A DNA stretch of 64,000 nt from Limnohabitans sp. T6-5 (GTDB lineage Bacteria; Pseudomonadota; Gammaproteobacteria; Burkholderiales; Burkholderiaceae_C). This document shows positions 10,901-25,900 of the stretch, in pieces. Each line of letters begins with the position of its first letter. Position 1 is the stretch's first letter. Location of the stretch: assembly GCF_003063315.1 (NCBI RefSeq), contig NZ_NERV01000003.1, forward strand, positions 186,001-250,000, written 5' to 3'. The notes beneath the pieces were generated by a model. It searched no databases. It was not told the DNA's origin and saw nothing but the letters and a program-made list of their open reading frames with translations. A program made the position numbers and the translations under genes.

Positions 10901-13900
10901 GCCACCTTTGCCCCCGCAGCCGGTGCCAGCACCGCCAGCGTGCAGGTGGACAGCGCCAAGTTCTCTGACGCCGCAGGCAACCAAAACGCCGACGGCGCCG
11001 AAGCCAACAACACGCTGACCTTCAACTTCGGCTCGACCACGCCGCCCGCAGCCCCATCGGGCATCGCCATCGACCCGGCCAGCAACAGCGGCTCCGGCAC
11101 TGACCAGCTCACCAACAAGCCCCAGCCCACGCTCAATGGCACAGGCACGCCTGGCGACACCGTCAAGATCACCGACCCGCAAGGCAATGTGATCGGTTCT
11201 GCCGTCGTCGGCCCCAACGGCCAGTGGCAAGTCACGCCCACCGCACCGCTGCCCGAAGGCACCAACAACTTGGGCCTAACCGAGACCAATCCCGCAGGCC
11301 AAGTCAGCCCACCGGCACCGTTCACCGTCATCGTGGACACCACAGCGCCCACCATCGCGCTGTCCACCGCGCAATCCGTGCTGGCCAGCGGCCAGACCGG
11401 CATCGTCACCTTCACCCTGAGTGAAGCCACGAGCGACTTCACCCTGGCCGACGTCACCGCCATGGGCGGCACGCTGAGCGGTCTGGTGCAAAGCCCGACC
11501 AATCCGCTGGTCTACACCGCTGTGTTCACCCCCAACGCCGGTGCCACCAGCGCCGCCTTGCTGGTCACCAGCGACAAATTTGCGGATGCCGCAGGCAACC
11601 TCAACAAAGACGGCGCCGACATCAACAACGCCTTGTCCTTCAGCGTCAACGCCGCCCCCGTGGCGCCCGCAGCGCCTGCAGGCACGGTCATCGACCCGGC
11701 CAGCAACAGCGGCTCGGGCACCGACCAGCTCACCATCGACACCACCCCGACCCTGACCGGTACCGGCGTGCCTGGCGACACCATCAAGATCACCGACCCG
11801 CAAGGCAACGTGATTGGCTCGGCCGTCGTTGGCCCCAACGGCCAGTGGCAAGTCACGCCCACATCGCCGCTGCCTGAAGGCATCAACAACCTGGCCATCA
11901 CCGAGACCAACCCCGCAGGCCAGGTCAGCCCACCGGCACCGTTCACCGTGGTCATCGACACCACAGCGCCCACGATTGCCCTGTCCACCGCTTTGACTGC
12001 GCTGCCCACAGGCCAAACCGCCGCCGTCACCTTCACCCTGAGTGAAGCCAGCGCCGATTTCACGCTGGCCGACATCACCGTCACCGGCGGCACCTTGAGC
12101 GCCCTGGTGCAAAGCACGACCAACCCCTTGGTCTACACCGCCACCTTCACGCCCACAGCCGGTGCCACCACCGCCAGCGTGCATGTGGACAGCAGCAAGT
12201 TCGCGGACGCCGCAGGCAACGTCAACACCGACGGCGCCGAAGCCAACAACACGCTCAACTTCACGCTGGGCCAGCCTTCCGTGGCGCCCGTTGCACCGGC
12301 AGGCACGGTCATCGACCCGGCCAGCAACAGCGGCTCGGGCACCGACCAGCTCACCAACCAGACCAAGCCCACCCTGAACGGTACCGGCACGCCCGGCGAC
12401 ACCATCAAGATCACCGACCCGCAAGGCAACGTGATCGGCTCTGCCGTCGTCGGCCCCAACGGCCAGTGGCAAGTCACGCCCACCGCACCGCTGCCTGAAG
12501 GCACGAACAACCTGGCCATCACCGAGACCAATCCCGCAGGCCAGGTCAGCCCACCCGCACCGTTCACCGTCATCGTGGACACCACAGCGCCCACCATCGC
12601 GCTTTCCACTGCGCAAGCCGTGCTGGCCACGGGCCAAACCGGCCTGGTGACCTTCACCCTGTCTGAAGCCAGCGCCGATTTCACCTTGGCCGACGTCACC
12701 GCCATGGGCGGCACGCTCAGCAACCTGGTGCAAAGCACGACCAACCCCTTGGTCTACACCGCGATCCTGACCCCTGCCGCCGGTGCCACCAGCGCCGCCT
12801 TGCTGGTCACCAGCGACAAGTTCGCTGACGCCGCAGGCAACCTCAACAAAGACGGCGCCGACATCAACAACGCCTTGTCCTTCAGCGTCAACGCCGCCCC
12901 CGTGGCGCCCGCAGCGCCTGCAGGCACCGTCATCGACCCGGCCAGCAACAGCGGCTCGGGCACCGACCAGCTCACCAACAAGCCCCAGCCCACGCTGAGC
13001 GGCACGGGCGTGCCTGGCGACACCGTCAAGATCACCGACCCGCAAGGCAACGTGATTGGCTCGGCCGTCGTTGGCCCCAACGGCCAGTGGCAAGTCACGC
13101 CCACATCGCCGCTGCCTGAAGGCATCAACAACTTGGCCATCACCGAGACCAACCCCTCGGGTCAGGTGAGCCCTCCCGCACCGTTCACCGTCACCATCGA
13201 CACCACAGCGCCCACCATTGCGCTGAGCGCACCGGCCACCGCCTTGACCAACGGCCAGACCTCGGCCATCACCTTCACCCTGAGTGAAGCCAGCGCCGAT
13301 TTCACGCTGGCCGACATCACCGTGACCGGCGGCACGCTGAGCGCCCTGACGCCAAGCGCCACCAACCCGCTGGTTTTCACCGCCACCTTCACGCCCACCG
13401 CCGGTGCCACCGCCGCCAGCGTGCATGTAGACAGCGCCAAGTTCGCTGACGCCGCCGCCAACCTCAACACCGACGGCGCCGAAGCCAACAACACGCTCAA
13501 CTTCACGCTGGGCCAACCCTCTGTGGCGCCCGTTGCACCGGCAGGCACCGCCATCGACCCGGCCAGCAACAGCGGCTCGGGCACCGACCAGCTCACCAAC
13601 CAGACCAAGCCCACCCTGAACGGCACCGGCACGCCTGGCGACACCATCAAGATCACCGACCCGCAAGGCAACGTGATCGGCTCTGCCGTCGTCGGCCCCA
13701 ACGGCCAATGGCAAGTCACGCCCACATCACCGCTGCCCGAAGGCATCAACAACCTGGCCATCACCGAGACCAACCCCTCGGGCCAGGTGAGCCCACCGGC
13801 TCCGTTCACCGTCACCATCGACACCACAGCGCCCACCATTGCTTTGAGCACCGCGCAAGCCGTGCTGGCCTCAGGCCAAACTGGCGTTGTCACCTTCACC

Positions 13901-16900
13901 CTGAGTGAAGCCACCACCGACTTCACGCTGGCCGACGTCACGGCAGTTGGCGGCACCTTGAGCAACCTGGTGCAAAGCCCGACCAACCCCCTGGTCTACA
14001 CCGCCGTGCTCACGCCCGCAGCCGGTGCCACCAGCGCCGCCTTGCTGGTCACCAGCGACAAGTTCTCGGACGCTGCCGCCAACTTCAACAAAGACGGCGC
14101 AGAGTTGAACAACGCGCTGTCCTTCAGCGTCAACGCCGCCCCCGTGGCGCCCGCAGCGCCTGCTGGCACCGTCATCGACCCGGCCAGCAACAGCGGTTCG
14201 GGCACCGACCAGCTCACCAACAAGCCCCAGCCCACCTTGAGCGGCACGGGCGTTCCCGGTGACACCATCAAGATCACCGACCCCGCTGGCAACGTCATCG
14301 GCTCGGCAGTGGTCGGCCCCAACGGCCAGTGGCAAGTCACGCCCACCGCGCCGCTGCCTGAAGGCATCAACAACCTGGCCATCACCGAGACCAACCCCTC
14401 GGGTCAGGTCAGCCCACCGGCACCGTTCACCGTCACGGTGGACACCACAGCGCCCACCATTGCGCTGAGCACACCGGCCACCGCCTTGACCAGCGGTCAG
14501 ACCTCGGCCATTACCTTCACCCTGAGTGAAGCCAGCGCCGATTTCACGCTGGCCGACATCGTGGTCACCGGCGGCACGCTGGGCGCCCTGACGCCAAGCG
14601 CCACCAACCCGCTGGTCTACACCGCCACGTTCACGCCCACCGCCGGTGCCACCACCGCCAGCGTGCATGTGGACAGCGCCAAGTTCGCTGACGCCGCTGC
14701 CAACCTCAACACCGACGGCGCCGAGGCCAACAACACCCTGAACCTGAGCTACAGCACCGCCCCCGTGGCCCCGCTGGCGCCACCTGCCAGCATTGATCCG
14801 GCCAGCAACAGCGGCTCGCCCACCGACCTCATCACCAACCAAAACAAACCGGTCCTCACGGGCACGGGTGTTCCGGGCGACACCATCAAGATCACCGACC
14901 CCTCGGGCAACGTGATCGGCACCGCCACCGTCGGCCCCAACGGCCAGTGGAGCATCACGCCCACCACACCGCTGCCCGAAGGCACCAACAACCTCAGCGT
15001 GGTCGAAACCAACCCCGCAGGCCTGTCCAGCCCCGTCACACCGCTGCCCGTGGTCATCGACACCGGGCTGCCCACCGTGGCGCTCAGCACCACGCAGTCG
15101 CTGCTGGCCCAAGGCCAGACCGGCACCGTCACCTTCACCTTCAGCGAACCCACGCTGGACTTCACCTTGGCTGACGTGGCCGTCACCGGCGGCACGCTCA
15201 GCAACCTGGCCTTGAGCCCCACCAACCCGCTGGCCTACACCGCCACCTTCACGCCCACAGCCGGTGTGCTCAACGCCACCTTGGTGGTCGCCAGCGACAA
15301 GTTCACCGACACCGCAGGCAGCCTCAACAAAGACGGCGCCGAAGCCAACAACACCTTGGCGTTCAGCGTCAGCGCGCCGCCCGCACCGCACAGCCTCACG
15401 GCCATGCTCGACCTCGTCAGCGACAGCGGCACCGTGGGAGACAACACCACCAACGACACCACGCCCACCCTCAGCGGCACCGGCACCGCCGGTGACATCG
15501 TTGAAGTGCGCAACGCCCAAGGCCTGGTGATTGCCAGCGCCGTGGTCGCCGCCAACGGCACCTGGTCGGCCACGCCCACCACCGTGCTGCCACAAGGCAT
15601 CAACGCCCTGAGCGTCACCGCCACCAGCCCCACCGGCGGCGTGCTCAGCGCAGGCCTGCCCATCACCATCGTGGTGGACAGCGTGGCCCCCGTGGCCCCC
15701 ACGGGCGTGCTTGACCCCATCAGCGACTCCGGCACCAAAGGCGACAGCACCACCAACGACAACACGCCCACGATGAGCGGCACCGGCGTGCCCGGCAACA
15801 CCATCACCATCAAGGATGCGTCTGGTGCCGTCATCGGCACCGCCGTGGTCGACGCCGCAGGCAAGTGGAGCATCACGCCCACCACGCCCCAGCCCGAAGG
15901 CCTGAACAACTACAGCCTGACGGCCACCGACCCGGCCGGCAACGTCAGTCCTGCCGTACCGCTGCCCATCACCATCGACACCACAGGTCCGTCAGCGCCC
16001 ACCGGCGTGCTCGACCCCATCAGCGACTCTGGCGTCAAAGGCGACAGCACCACCAACGACAACACGCCCACCTTGAGCGGCACCGGCACCGCCGGTGACA
16101 CCATCACCATCAAGGATGCGTCTGGCGCCGTCATCGGCACCGCCGTGGTCGATGCCGCAGGCAAGTGGAGCATCACGCCCACCACGCCCCAGCCCGAAGG
16201 CCTGAACAACTACAGCATGACGGCCACCGACCCGGCCGGTAACGTCAGCCCCGCCAAGCCGCTGCCTGTGACCATCGACACCACAGGTCCGTCTGCACCC
16301 ACCGGCGTGCTCGACCCGACCACCGACTCCGGCGTCAAGGGCGACAAGATCACCACCGACAACACGCCCAACCTGATCGGCACCGGCACACCGGGTGACA
16401 CCATCACCATCAAAGACCCGCTGGGCAACGTGATCGGCACTGCCGTGGTCGACGCCACTGGCAAGTGGAACATCACCCCCACCACACCGCTGCCCGAAGG
16501 CCTCAACAGCCTGGTCATGACCGCCACCGACCCGGCCGGCAACGTCAGCCCCGCTGCACCGCTGCCCGTGACCATCGACACCACTGGCCCGCTGGCCCCA
16601 CAAGGCGTGCTCGACCCGATCACCGACTCCGGTGTCAAAGGCGACAGCACCACCAACATCAACAAACCGAACCTGATCGGTACCGGCACGCCCGGTGACA
16701 CCATCACCATCAAGGACGCTGCGGGCAACGTCATCGGCACCGCCGTGGTCGACGCCGCTGGCAAGTGGAACATCACACCCACCACACCGCTGCCTGAAGG
16801 CCTGAACAACCTGGCCATGACCGCCACCGACCCGGCCGGCAACGTCAGCCCCGCCGCACCGCTGCCTGTGACCATCGACACCACAGGTCCGTCTGCACCC

Positions 16901-19900
16901 ACAGGCGTGCTCGCCGCATCTACAGACAGCGGCACCAAGGGTGACAACACGACCAACATCAACAAGCCCATCTTGACTGGCACCGGCACACCCGGTGACA
17001 CCATCAAGATCACCGACCCGCAAGGCAACGTGATTGGCTCAGCCATGGTCGATCCCAATGGTTCGTGGGCCATCACGCCCACCACGCCACTGCCAGAGGG
17101 CCTGAACAACCTCAGCGTGGTCGAAACCGACCCTGCTGGCAACAGCAGTGCACCCGTGGCGCTGCCTGTCACCATCGACACCACCGCCCCGGCTGTGCCC
17201 ACCGTCGTGAGCCAAACCACCAGCGCCTCTGCTGTCGTGCTCTCGGGCACCGCAGGCACAGCTGCTTTGGCCGCTGGCGAAACCCTGGTCGTCACCGTCA
17301 ACGGCGCCACCTACAACGTCACGCCTGACGCCACCGGCCACTGGAGCCTGCCGATCACCGGCACCGGCGCTGTGACCCCAACATCCGGCACCTTGGGTGC
17401 TTTGGCCGACGGCCAGAAATACTCCGTCACCGCCGTCGTCACCGACGCCGCAGGCAACGCCAGCACCGACGCCACCAGCACCGAGCTGACCATCAACGCC
17501 GCCACCCCCGCTGCCCCGGCAGCGCCTACGGGCATCCTGGACCCTGTCACCGACAGCGGCACCAAAGGCGACAGCACGACCAACGTCAACAAGCCCGTCT
17601 TGAGCGGCACTGGCACCCCCGGCGACACCATCAAAATCACTGACCCGCAAGGCAATGTGGTGGGCACGGCCGTCGTGGCCCCCAACGGTTCGTGGAGCAT
17701 CACGCCCACCACCGCGCTGCCCGAAGGTCTGAACAACCTGAGCGTCACAGAAACCAACCCCACAGGCCAGACCAGCGTGCCCGCGCCGCTGCCTGTCACC
17801 ATCGACACCACCGCCCCGGCTGTGCCCACCGTCGTCAGCCAAACCACCAATGCCTCTGCCGTCGTGCTCTCGGGCACCGCAGGCACAGTCGCTTTGGCCG
17901 CTGGCGACACCCTGGTCGTCACCGTCAACGGTGCCACCTACAACGTCACGCCTGACGCCACCGGCCACTGGAGCCTGCCGATCACCGGCACCGGCGCTGT
18001 GACCCCAACATCCGGCACCTTGGGTGCTTTGGCCGACGGCCAAAAGTACTCCGTCACCGCCGTCGTCACCGACGCCGCAGGCAACGCCAGCACCGACGCC
18101 ACCAGCACCGAGCTGACCATCAACGCCGCCACCCCCGCTGCCCCGGCAGCGCCTACGGGCATCCTGGACCCTGTCACCGACAGCGGCACCAAAGGCGACA
18201 GCACGACCAACGTCAACAAGCCCGTCTTGAGCGGCACTGGCACCCCCGGCGACACCATCAAAATCACTGACCCGCAAGGCAATGTGGTGGGCACGGCCGT
18301 CGTGGCCCCCAACGGTTCGTGGAGCATCACGCCCACCACCGCGCTGCCCGAAGGTCTGAACAACCTGAGCGTCACAGAAACCAACCCCACAGGCCAGACC
18401 AGCGTGCCCGCGCCGCTGCCTGTCACCATCGACACCACAGCACCCGCAGTGCCGACCGTCGTGAGCCAAACCACCAGCGCCTCTGCTGTCGTGCTCTCGG
18501 GCACCGCAGGCACAGCTGCTTTGGCCGCTGGTGAAACCCTGGTCGTCACCGTCAACGGCGCCACCTACAACGTCACGCCTGACGCCACCGGTCACTGGAC
18601 CTTGCCGATTGCAGGCACCGGCGCAGCCACGCCCGCATCGGGCACCTTGGCTGCTTTGGTCGATGGCCAAACCTACGCCGTGACAGCGGTCAGCACCGAC
18701 GCCTCAGGCAACGCCAGCACCGACGCCACCACCGGCGAGCTGACCATCAACGCCGCCACACCATCGGCGCCCGCAGCGCCCACCGGCGTGCTCGACCCGA
18801 TCAGCGACAGCGGCACCAAAGGTGACAGCACCACCAACGACAACACACCGACCTTGAGCGGCACCGGCACCCCCGGCAACACCATCACCATCAAGGACGC
18901 CTCGGGCGCCACCATCGGCACCGCCGTGGTGGACGCAGCAGGCAAGTGGAGCATCACGCCCACCACGCCGCAGCCTGAAGGCCTGAACAACTACGTCATG
19001 ACGGAGACCAACACGACGGGCCAGACCAGCGTGCCCGCACCGTTGCCCGTCACCATTGACACCACAGCGCCGTCTGTGCCCACCGTGCTTAGCCAGACGG
19101 CTGAGCCCAGCGCGACCATCGTGCTGACCGGCGCCGTGGGCACCAGCGCACTGCCAACAGGTGAGAGCATGACGGTCACCGTCAACGGCGCGACCTACAA
19201 CGTCACACCCGACGCCACCGGCCACTGGAGCTTGCCGATCACCGGCACCGGCGCGGCCACGCCCGCATCCGGCATCCTGGCCGCTTTGGTCGACGGCCAG
19301 ACCTACTCGGTCACCGCCGTCGTCACCGACGCCGCTGGCAACGCCAGCACCGACGCCACAACGACCGAGCTGACCATCGTCGCCGCCATCCCCACTGCCC
19401 CGGCAGCGCCTACCGGCGTGCTCGACCCGATCAGCGACAGCGGCACCAAGGGCGACAGCACCACCAGCGACAAGACGCCCACACTGAGCGGCACCGGCAC
19501 CCCTGGCAACACCATCACCATCAAAGACCCACAAGGCGGCCTCATTGGCACCGCCGTGGTCGATGCGCAAGGCAAGTGGAGCATCACGCCCACCACCGAT
19601 CAGCCTGAAGGCCTGAACAACTACAGCATGACGCAGACCAACACGACGGGCCAGACCAGCGCGCCCGCACCGTTGCCGGTCACCATCGACAGCACAGCGC
19701 CCGACATGCCCACGGTGGTCAGTCAAGTCACCGAAGCCAGCGCAACCATCCTCCTGACAGGCTCCGCAGGCACCAAGGCGCTGCAATCCGGTGAGGTCAT
19801 GACCGTCACCGTCAACGGCGCCACCTACGAAGTCAAGCCCGACAACTCAGGCCAGTGGACGCTGCAGCTCAACGGCTCTGGCGCGGCTGTTCCCGTCTCG

Positions 19901-22900
19901 GGCACCCTGGCAGCACTGGTCGACGGCCAGACCTACTCGGTCACGGCTGTGGTCACCGACGCCGCAGGCAACGCCAGCACCGACGCCACCAGCACCGAGC
20001 TGACCATCAAGGCGCCTACGCCACCGGCCACGCCATTGACACCGCCCGACCTGGTGGCCGCCAGCGACAGCGGCGACTTTGCCACCGACGACTACACCAA
20101 CGACGCCACCCCCACCATGGCCCTGGAACCGCTGCCCGCAGGCTCGGTCAGTGCCGTGCTGTACGTGGACGGCGTCAAAGTGGCAGCCACCTACGACGCC
20201 GCCACCAACACGCTCACGCCCACCACGCCGCTGCCCAATGCCGTGGCCAAAATCACCTACGCCTATGTCGATGCGAAAGGCCTGATCGGTGCCCAAAGCC
20301 CCGAGCTGCCCGTCACCATCGACACCATCGCCCCGGCCCTGCCCGCGCTGCCCACCATCAACGCGGCCAGCGACACCGGCACCCTGGGTGACGGCATCAC
20401 CAGCGACACCACACCGACGCTGGACATCGCCACCTTCCCGGCAGGCGTGACCGGTGTCGTCATGTACGCCAACGGCACCAAGATCGCCGCCACTTACGAC
20501 GCGGTCAACCACACCCTGACGCCCACCAGCCCGCTGCCCAACGGCTCGGTCGAACTGAGCTACGCCTTTGTGGACTTGGCAGGCAACATCAGTGCCCCGA
20601 GCGCCATCGTCACCGTGGTCATCGACAGCACGGCCCCCGCCGCGCCCGTGACCCCGCCCGACTTGACCGCCGCCAGCGACTCTGCCGGTGTCAGCACCAG
20701 CGACGACAACACTTACGACAACACGCCCACCTTCAGCGTGCTGCCCACAGGGGCCACGGCCATGCCGTCCACCGTGAGCAACGTCTTCCTGTATGTGGAC
20801 GGCGTCAAAACCGCCGCCACCTACGATGCGGCCACCGGCAGCATCACGCCCACCGCCGCCGTACTCGACGGCAAGCACAGCATCACCTACAGCTACGTCA
20901 CCAGCACCGGTGCCGAAAGCCCGGCCAGCCCGGCGCTGTCCGTGGTCATCGACACGGTCAAGCCTGACGCGCCCGCAGCCCCCACCATGACGGCGGCCAG
21001 CGACCTGGGCAGCAGCCAGACCGACGGCGTGACCAGCGACACCACACCGAGCTTCAGCCTGAACGTGTTGCCCGCAGGCACCGGCTTGCCCGATGCCAAC
21101 GGCGTCGCCAAAGTCATCTTGCTGGTCGATGGCGCGGCCGTGGCCTCCACCTACGACCCGGTCACCGGCACCGTCACCCCGGTCACGCCTTTGGTCGGTG
21201 GCGCGCACACCGTAAGCATCCAGCTCGAAGACATCGCAGGCAACGTCAGCGCGGTCAGCCCGGTGAAAAACATCAACGTCAACACCGACACGCCCACGAT
21301 TGCCATCACCAGCATCGCCGGTGACGCCGTCAACGACACCACGGCTCTGGCCGGTCTGTTCAACGCTGCCGAACGCGGTGCAGGCACCTACGACGCCAAT
21401 GGCGCCTATGTGCCCGCCGCCACCGTGGCCACACTGCCCGTCATCTCGGGCACCAGCACCTTTGCGGTCGGCCAGCAAGTCACCGTCACGCTCAACGGCA
21501 AGTCCTACAGCAGCATCACCGTGGCTGCCGACGGCACCTGGTCCTTCACCGTGCCCGAAGCCGACGCCAAGCTGCTCAACCACGGCGCCAGCTACCCCGT
21601 CAGCGCCAGCGTCAGCAGCCTGGCCGGTGTGCCCGCCACGCCCGACACCAACAACAAGCTCGACGTCAACATCGCGCCGGCCGACGTGCCCACCGTGAAC
21701 AACCTGGTCACCAGCGACCTCACGCCCACCATCAGCGGTGCGGCCAAGAAGATCGACCCGAGCAACCCCGGCACCCCCTTGATGCTGGCCAACGGCGACA
21801 CCTTGAACGTGGTCGTCAAAGACAGCAACGGCGGCAACAAAGGCACCTTTGCCCTCACCGTGGGCGGCACCAGCTCGCCAGCGGGCCTGACCTACAACAG
21901 CGCCGACGGCACCTGGAGTCTGGACGGTAACACCGCGTTTGGCACGCCATTGACCGCAGGCAGCACCTACAGCGTGGACGTCACGGCCACCGCCTCGGGC
22001 GTGGCACGCACCGACATCAGCACCGGTGAAGTCATCATCGCCGGGCCGCTGTCCATCTCGTCCATCCCCGAATCGGCCAGCACCTCGGGCGACGTGATCA
22101 ACCTGAGCGAATCGCTCAACGGTTCGCCCGTGGTGGTCAACATCGCAGGCAGCGCACCGCAAGTAGGCCAAGTGCTCAAGCTCAACTGGGGTGCTGAAGT
22201 CATCAGCTACACCATCACCGCCGCCGACGTGACCGCAGGCACCGCCAGCATCCTCGTGCCCGCAGCCTCTTTGGCCAACAAAGAAGTCACGGGCCAAAGC
22301 GTCACCGTGCAACTCTTCCAGCCCGACGGCAGCACCGCCATCGGCAGCGTCTCGGCAGCGGCCACCGCCAACATCGACACCATCACACCCACCTTTGTCA
22401 GCGCCACCACCAGCGAAGACGGCTACAGCCTGGTCCTCACCTACAACCAAGCCCTGGACGTGGCCCACGCCCCGCTGGCCGCAGGCTTCAAGGTGATGGT
22501 CGACGGCGTGGCCGACACCGTCACCGCTGTCACCGTCAACGCCGACAAGACCGTCACCCTGACCCTGGCCAACCAGATCATTGGCCCCCGCACTGGAGAC
22601 ACCGCCGCCAACCTGGCCGGTCAGACCGTCAAAGTCAGCTACACCGACGCCACCAGCGCCGACGACACCGGCGCCATCCAGGACGCCGCAGGCAACGACG
22701 CCGCCAGCATCGCCGACATGGCCGTGACCAACGTCGCGCGCCCCATGACCGCGCCCGTGTTCGCCATCGGCGCCAAGGCCTGGACACCCACCCTGGCCAG
22801 CGCCGCCACGGGCGATCTGGCCGCCGTGCCTGAGGCCGTGTACGCGGTCGAGCCCACCGATGGCACCGTCACCACCGTGCTCGACAACACCCTGGCCACC

Positions 22901-25900
22901 TGGGAAGTCATCCGCGCCGGCACCCCCGTGCGCGTGCAACTGCCTTACAACTTCACCGGCACCGGCGGCACCAGCGACGAACTCGTGGCCCAAGCGGGCG
23001 ACCAGCTGCTGCTCAACTGGGGCAGCATCAAGACCCCGACCTACAACATCACCGCAGCCGACATCACCAACGGCTACGTGGACTTTGTCGTCGGCTTCGA
23101 CACCATCCGCTCGCAAGCGCCCGGCATGGTCACCGTGTCCGCTCAGCTGCAACGCGGCAACTACAGCTCGGCCGTCAGCCCGCTGGTCACCATCGACTAC
23201 CGCTTTGAAATCGACAACTGGTTCGAAACCGGTGCAGGCACCGGCAACGCCCCGGTCAACCCGACCTACGGCACGGCCCTCACCGGCACCGCCGAGCGCA
23301 TGGGCACCATCGTGGCCATTGGCGACGTCAACGGCGACGGCTACGAAGACATGTTCATCGGCGCCTCGCGGGACGACACCACCGGCACCAACCAGGGCCG
23401 TGGCTGGGTGGTCTTCGGCGCGTCCAACCCCGGCGCCATCAACCTGCAAGCCATCGAAAACGGTGTGGGCGGCTTTGTGGTCAACAACAACCTGGCCAAC
23501 ACCCCCAGCACCATCATGGGCGGCGACTCGCCCACTGCCCTGGGCGTGGCCGCAGCCGCAGGCGACGTCAACGGCGACGGCCTGGCCGACTTCATCGTCG
23601 GCGCCAACTACGACATCTACAAGAACAAGGACGATACAGGCCGCTCTTACGTGATCTTCGGCAAGACCGACAGCAAAGCCATCAACCTGACCGACATGCA
23701 TTTGTCGGGCGCGCAAAGCAGTACCGTGGGCTTCTCCATCAACGGCCAATACGGCTCAGACCATTCCGGATTGACCGTGGGCGGTGGTGGCGACATCAAC
23801 GGCGACGGCCTGGACGACCTGATCGTCGGCTCCATCTTTGCCGACACCGGTGGCGCCACCAACAACGGCAAAACCTACGTCGTCTTCGGCAAGACCAGCG
23901 GCACCACGGTGGACCTGAGCAGCATTGCCCCGAAAAACAACGCCAGCACGGGTCGCGTCGACGCCTTCATGGGCACCGGCGGTTATGCCATCGTGGGCAG
24001 CACCAAATTCGGCAACATGTACCAGAGCTGGTCCGTGGCCAGCGCAGGCGACGTCAACGGTGACGGCCTGGAAGACGTGATCATTGGCGCGCCGCGCCGT
24101 GATGCCGACGCCAACTGGGACCAGGACGGTGGCGCAGCCTATGTGGTGTACGGCAAGACCGACAGCTCGGCCTTGCGCATCGACAAGATCGCCAACGGCA
24201 CCAGCACGCAGGGCTTTGCCATCTACGGCGCTTGCGGCATGAATAAAAACTACATTGGTGCCAGCGTGGCTGCGGCAGGCGACGTCAACGGTGACGGCTA
24301 TGACGACGTGATCGTCGGCTCGATGGGCGGCGACGTGAACGGCAACGACAACGTCGGCAAAGCCTATGTGGTCTTTGGCAAGAGCACCGTGGGCAACGTC
24401 CAGACCAGCAACATCGGCCCACTCAAGGGCAACCTCACGGCCGACATGCAAGGGCAGGGCGGCTTCTCCATCCAAGGTGCATCCAACGGCGACAACGCCG
24501 GTATGGCGGTTTGGGGCGCAGGCGACCTCAACGGCGACGGCCTGGCCGACATGCTGGTCGCAGCCCCCTATGACGACCGCCTCAACCCCGCAGGCAATGA
24601 CTCGGGCGCGGTGTATGTGGTCTACGGCAAAACCGACACCACACAGGTCAACCTGTGCGACATCCACAAACACGGCTTCATCATCCGTGGCGAATGCGCG
24701 GGCGATCTGCTGGGCTTCAGCGCCCCTTATATCGATTTCAGAGACATCGCCACCACCCTGTCGTATGGCGACATCAACGGCGACGGCTTTGACGACGTGC
24801 TGATCGGCGCGCCCAAGGCCGACAACGTGAACGGCAAAGACTTCGGCAAGACATACGTCATCTACGGCGGCATGTGCGAAGCCACCGTGGGCGTGTTCAA
24901 GGCGGCCCAAGGCGACGCCCTGGGCACCGCAGGCAACGACACCCTGACAGGCACCACCGGCAACAACCAGCTGGTGGGCGGCAACGGCAACGACACCCTC
25001 ATCGGTGGCGGCGGCGCCGATGTCATGTTCGGCGGCCGTGGCAACGACACCTTTGTGCTCAACGCCGACAACATCGCCAAACTGGGCGCATCGGGCACCA
25101 GCCAAGCCATCACCCGCATCAACGGCGGCACGGGTCTGGACACCCTCAAGTTCGACGGCACCGGCCTCACGCTGGACCTGACCACCGTGGAAGGCGTGGC
25201 GCTGGACAGCGTCGAGCGCATCGACATCCGGGGCGGCAACAACCTGATCATCAACGAGACCGATGTGGACCAGCTGGGCAACGCCAACGTCTACAACACC
25301 GCCTCGGGCTGGACCAACTACGTCAGCACCATGAAGGGCGCCATCCCGCTGGCCGCCGGTTGGGACAACATCAACAACAACCGCCAGATCCTGATCGACG
25401 CGGCTGACAACGACAACGTGCGCCTGGACGGCCGCTGGTTCTTTGCCGGTACCGTGGACAACAACGGCACCACCTACCGCGTCATCCAGAACATGCTGCT
25501 CAAGCAGCAAGTGCTGGTCAACGCTGCAGGCCGCATCTTCCTCGCACCGCCCGTCAACATGGACTACGGCGTGCTGCAAGGCGACCAGGCCATCAGCTCT
25601 GCCGAACGCGCAGGCCTGCCCAGCTCGACCATTGACATCCAGATCGACCTGGCCATGACCGGCGCCGTGCTCAAGAACGCAGTCAAGTTCTACTTCGGCA
25701 CCCAGGCTTACGGTCCGTTTGAACTGTCGGCCACAGGCACCTACACCGGTGCGGGCTACACCATCCAGGACCTGGTGATCGACGCCAAAGGCAATGTGGA
25801 AAGCGGCAAGATCATCGTGTCGGTGCCCAAGTCGGTGGTCTCGGCCCAAATGGTCAACCTCAACGAGCTGGATCAGTTGCCATTGCGCACCGAACTGCTG

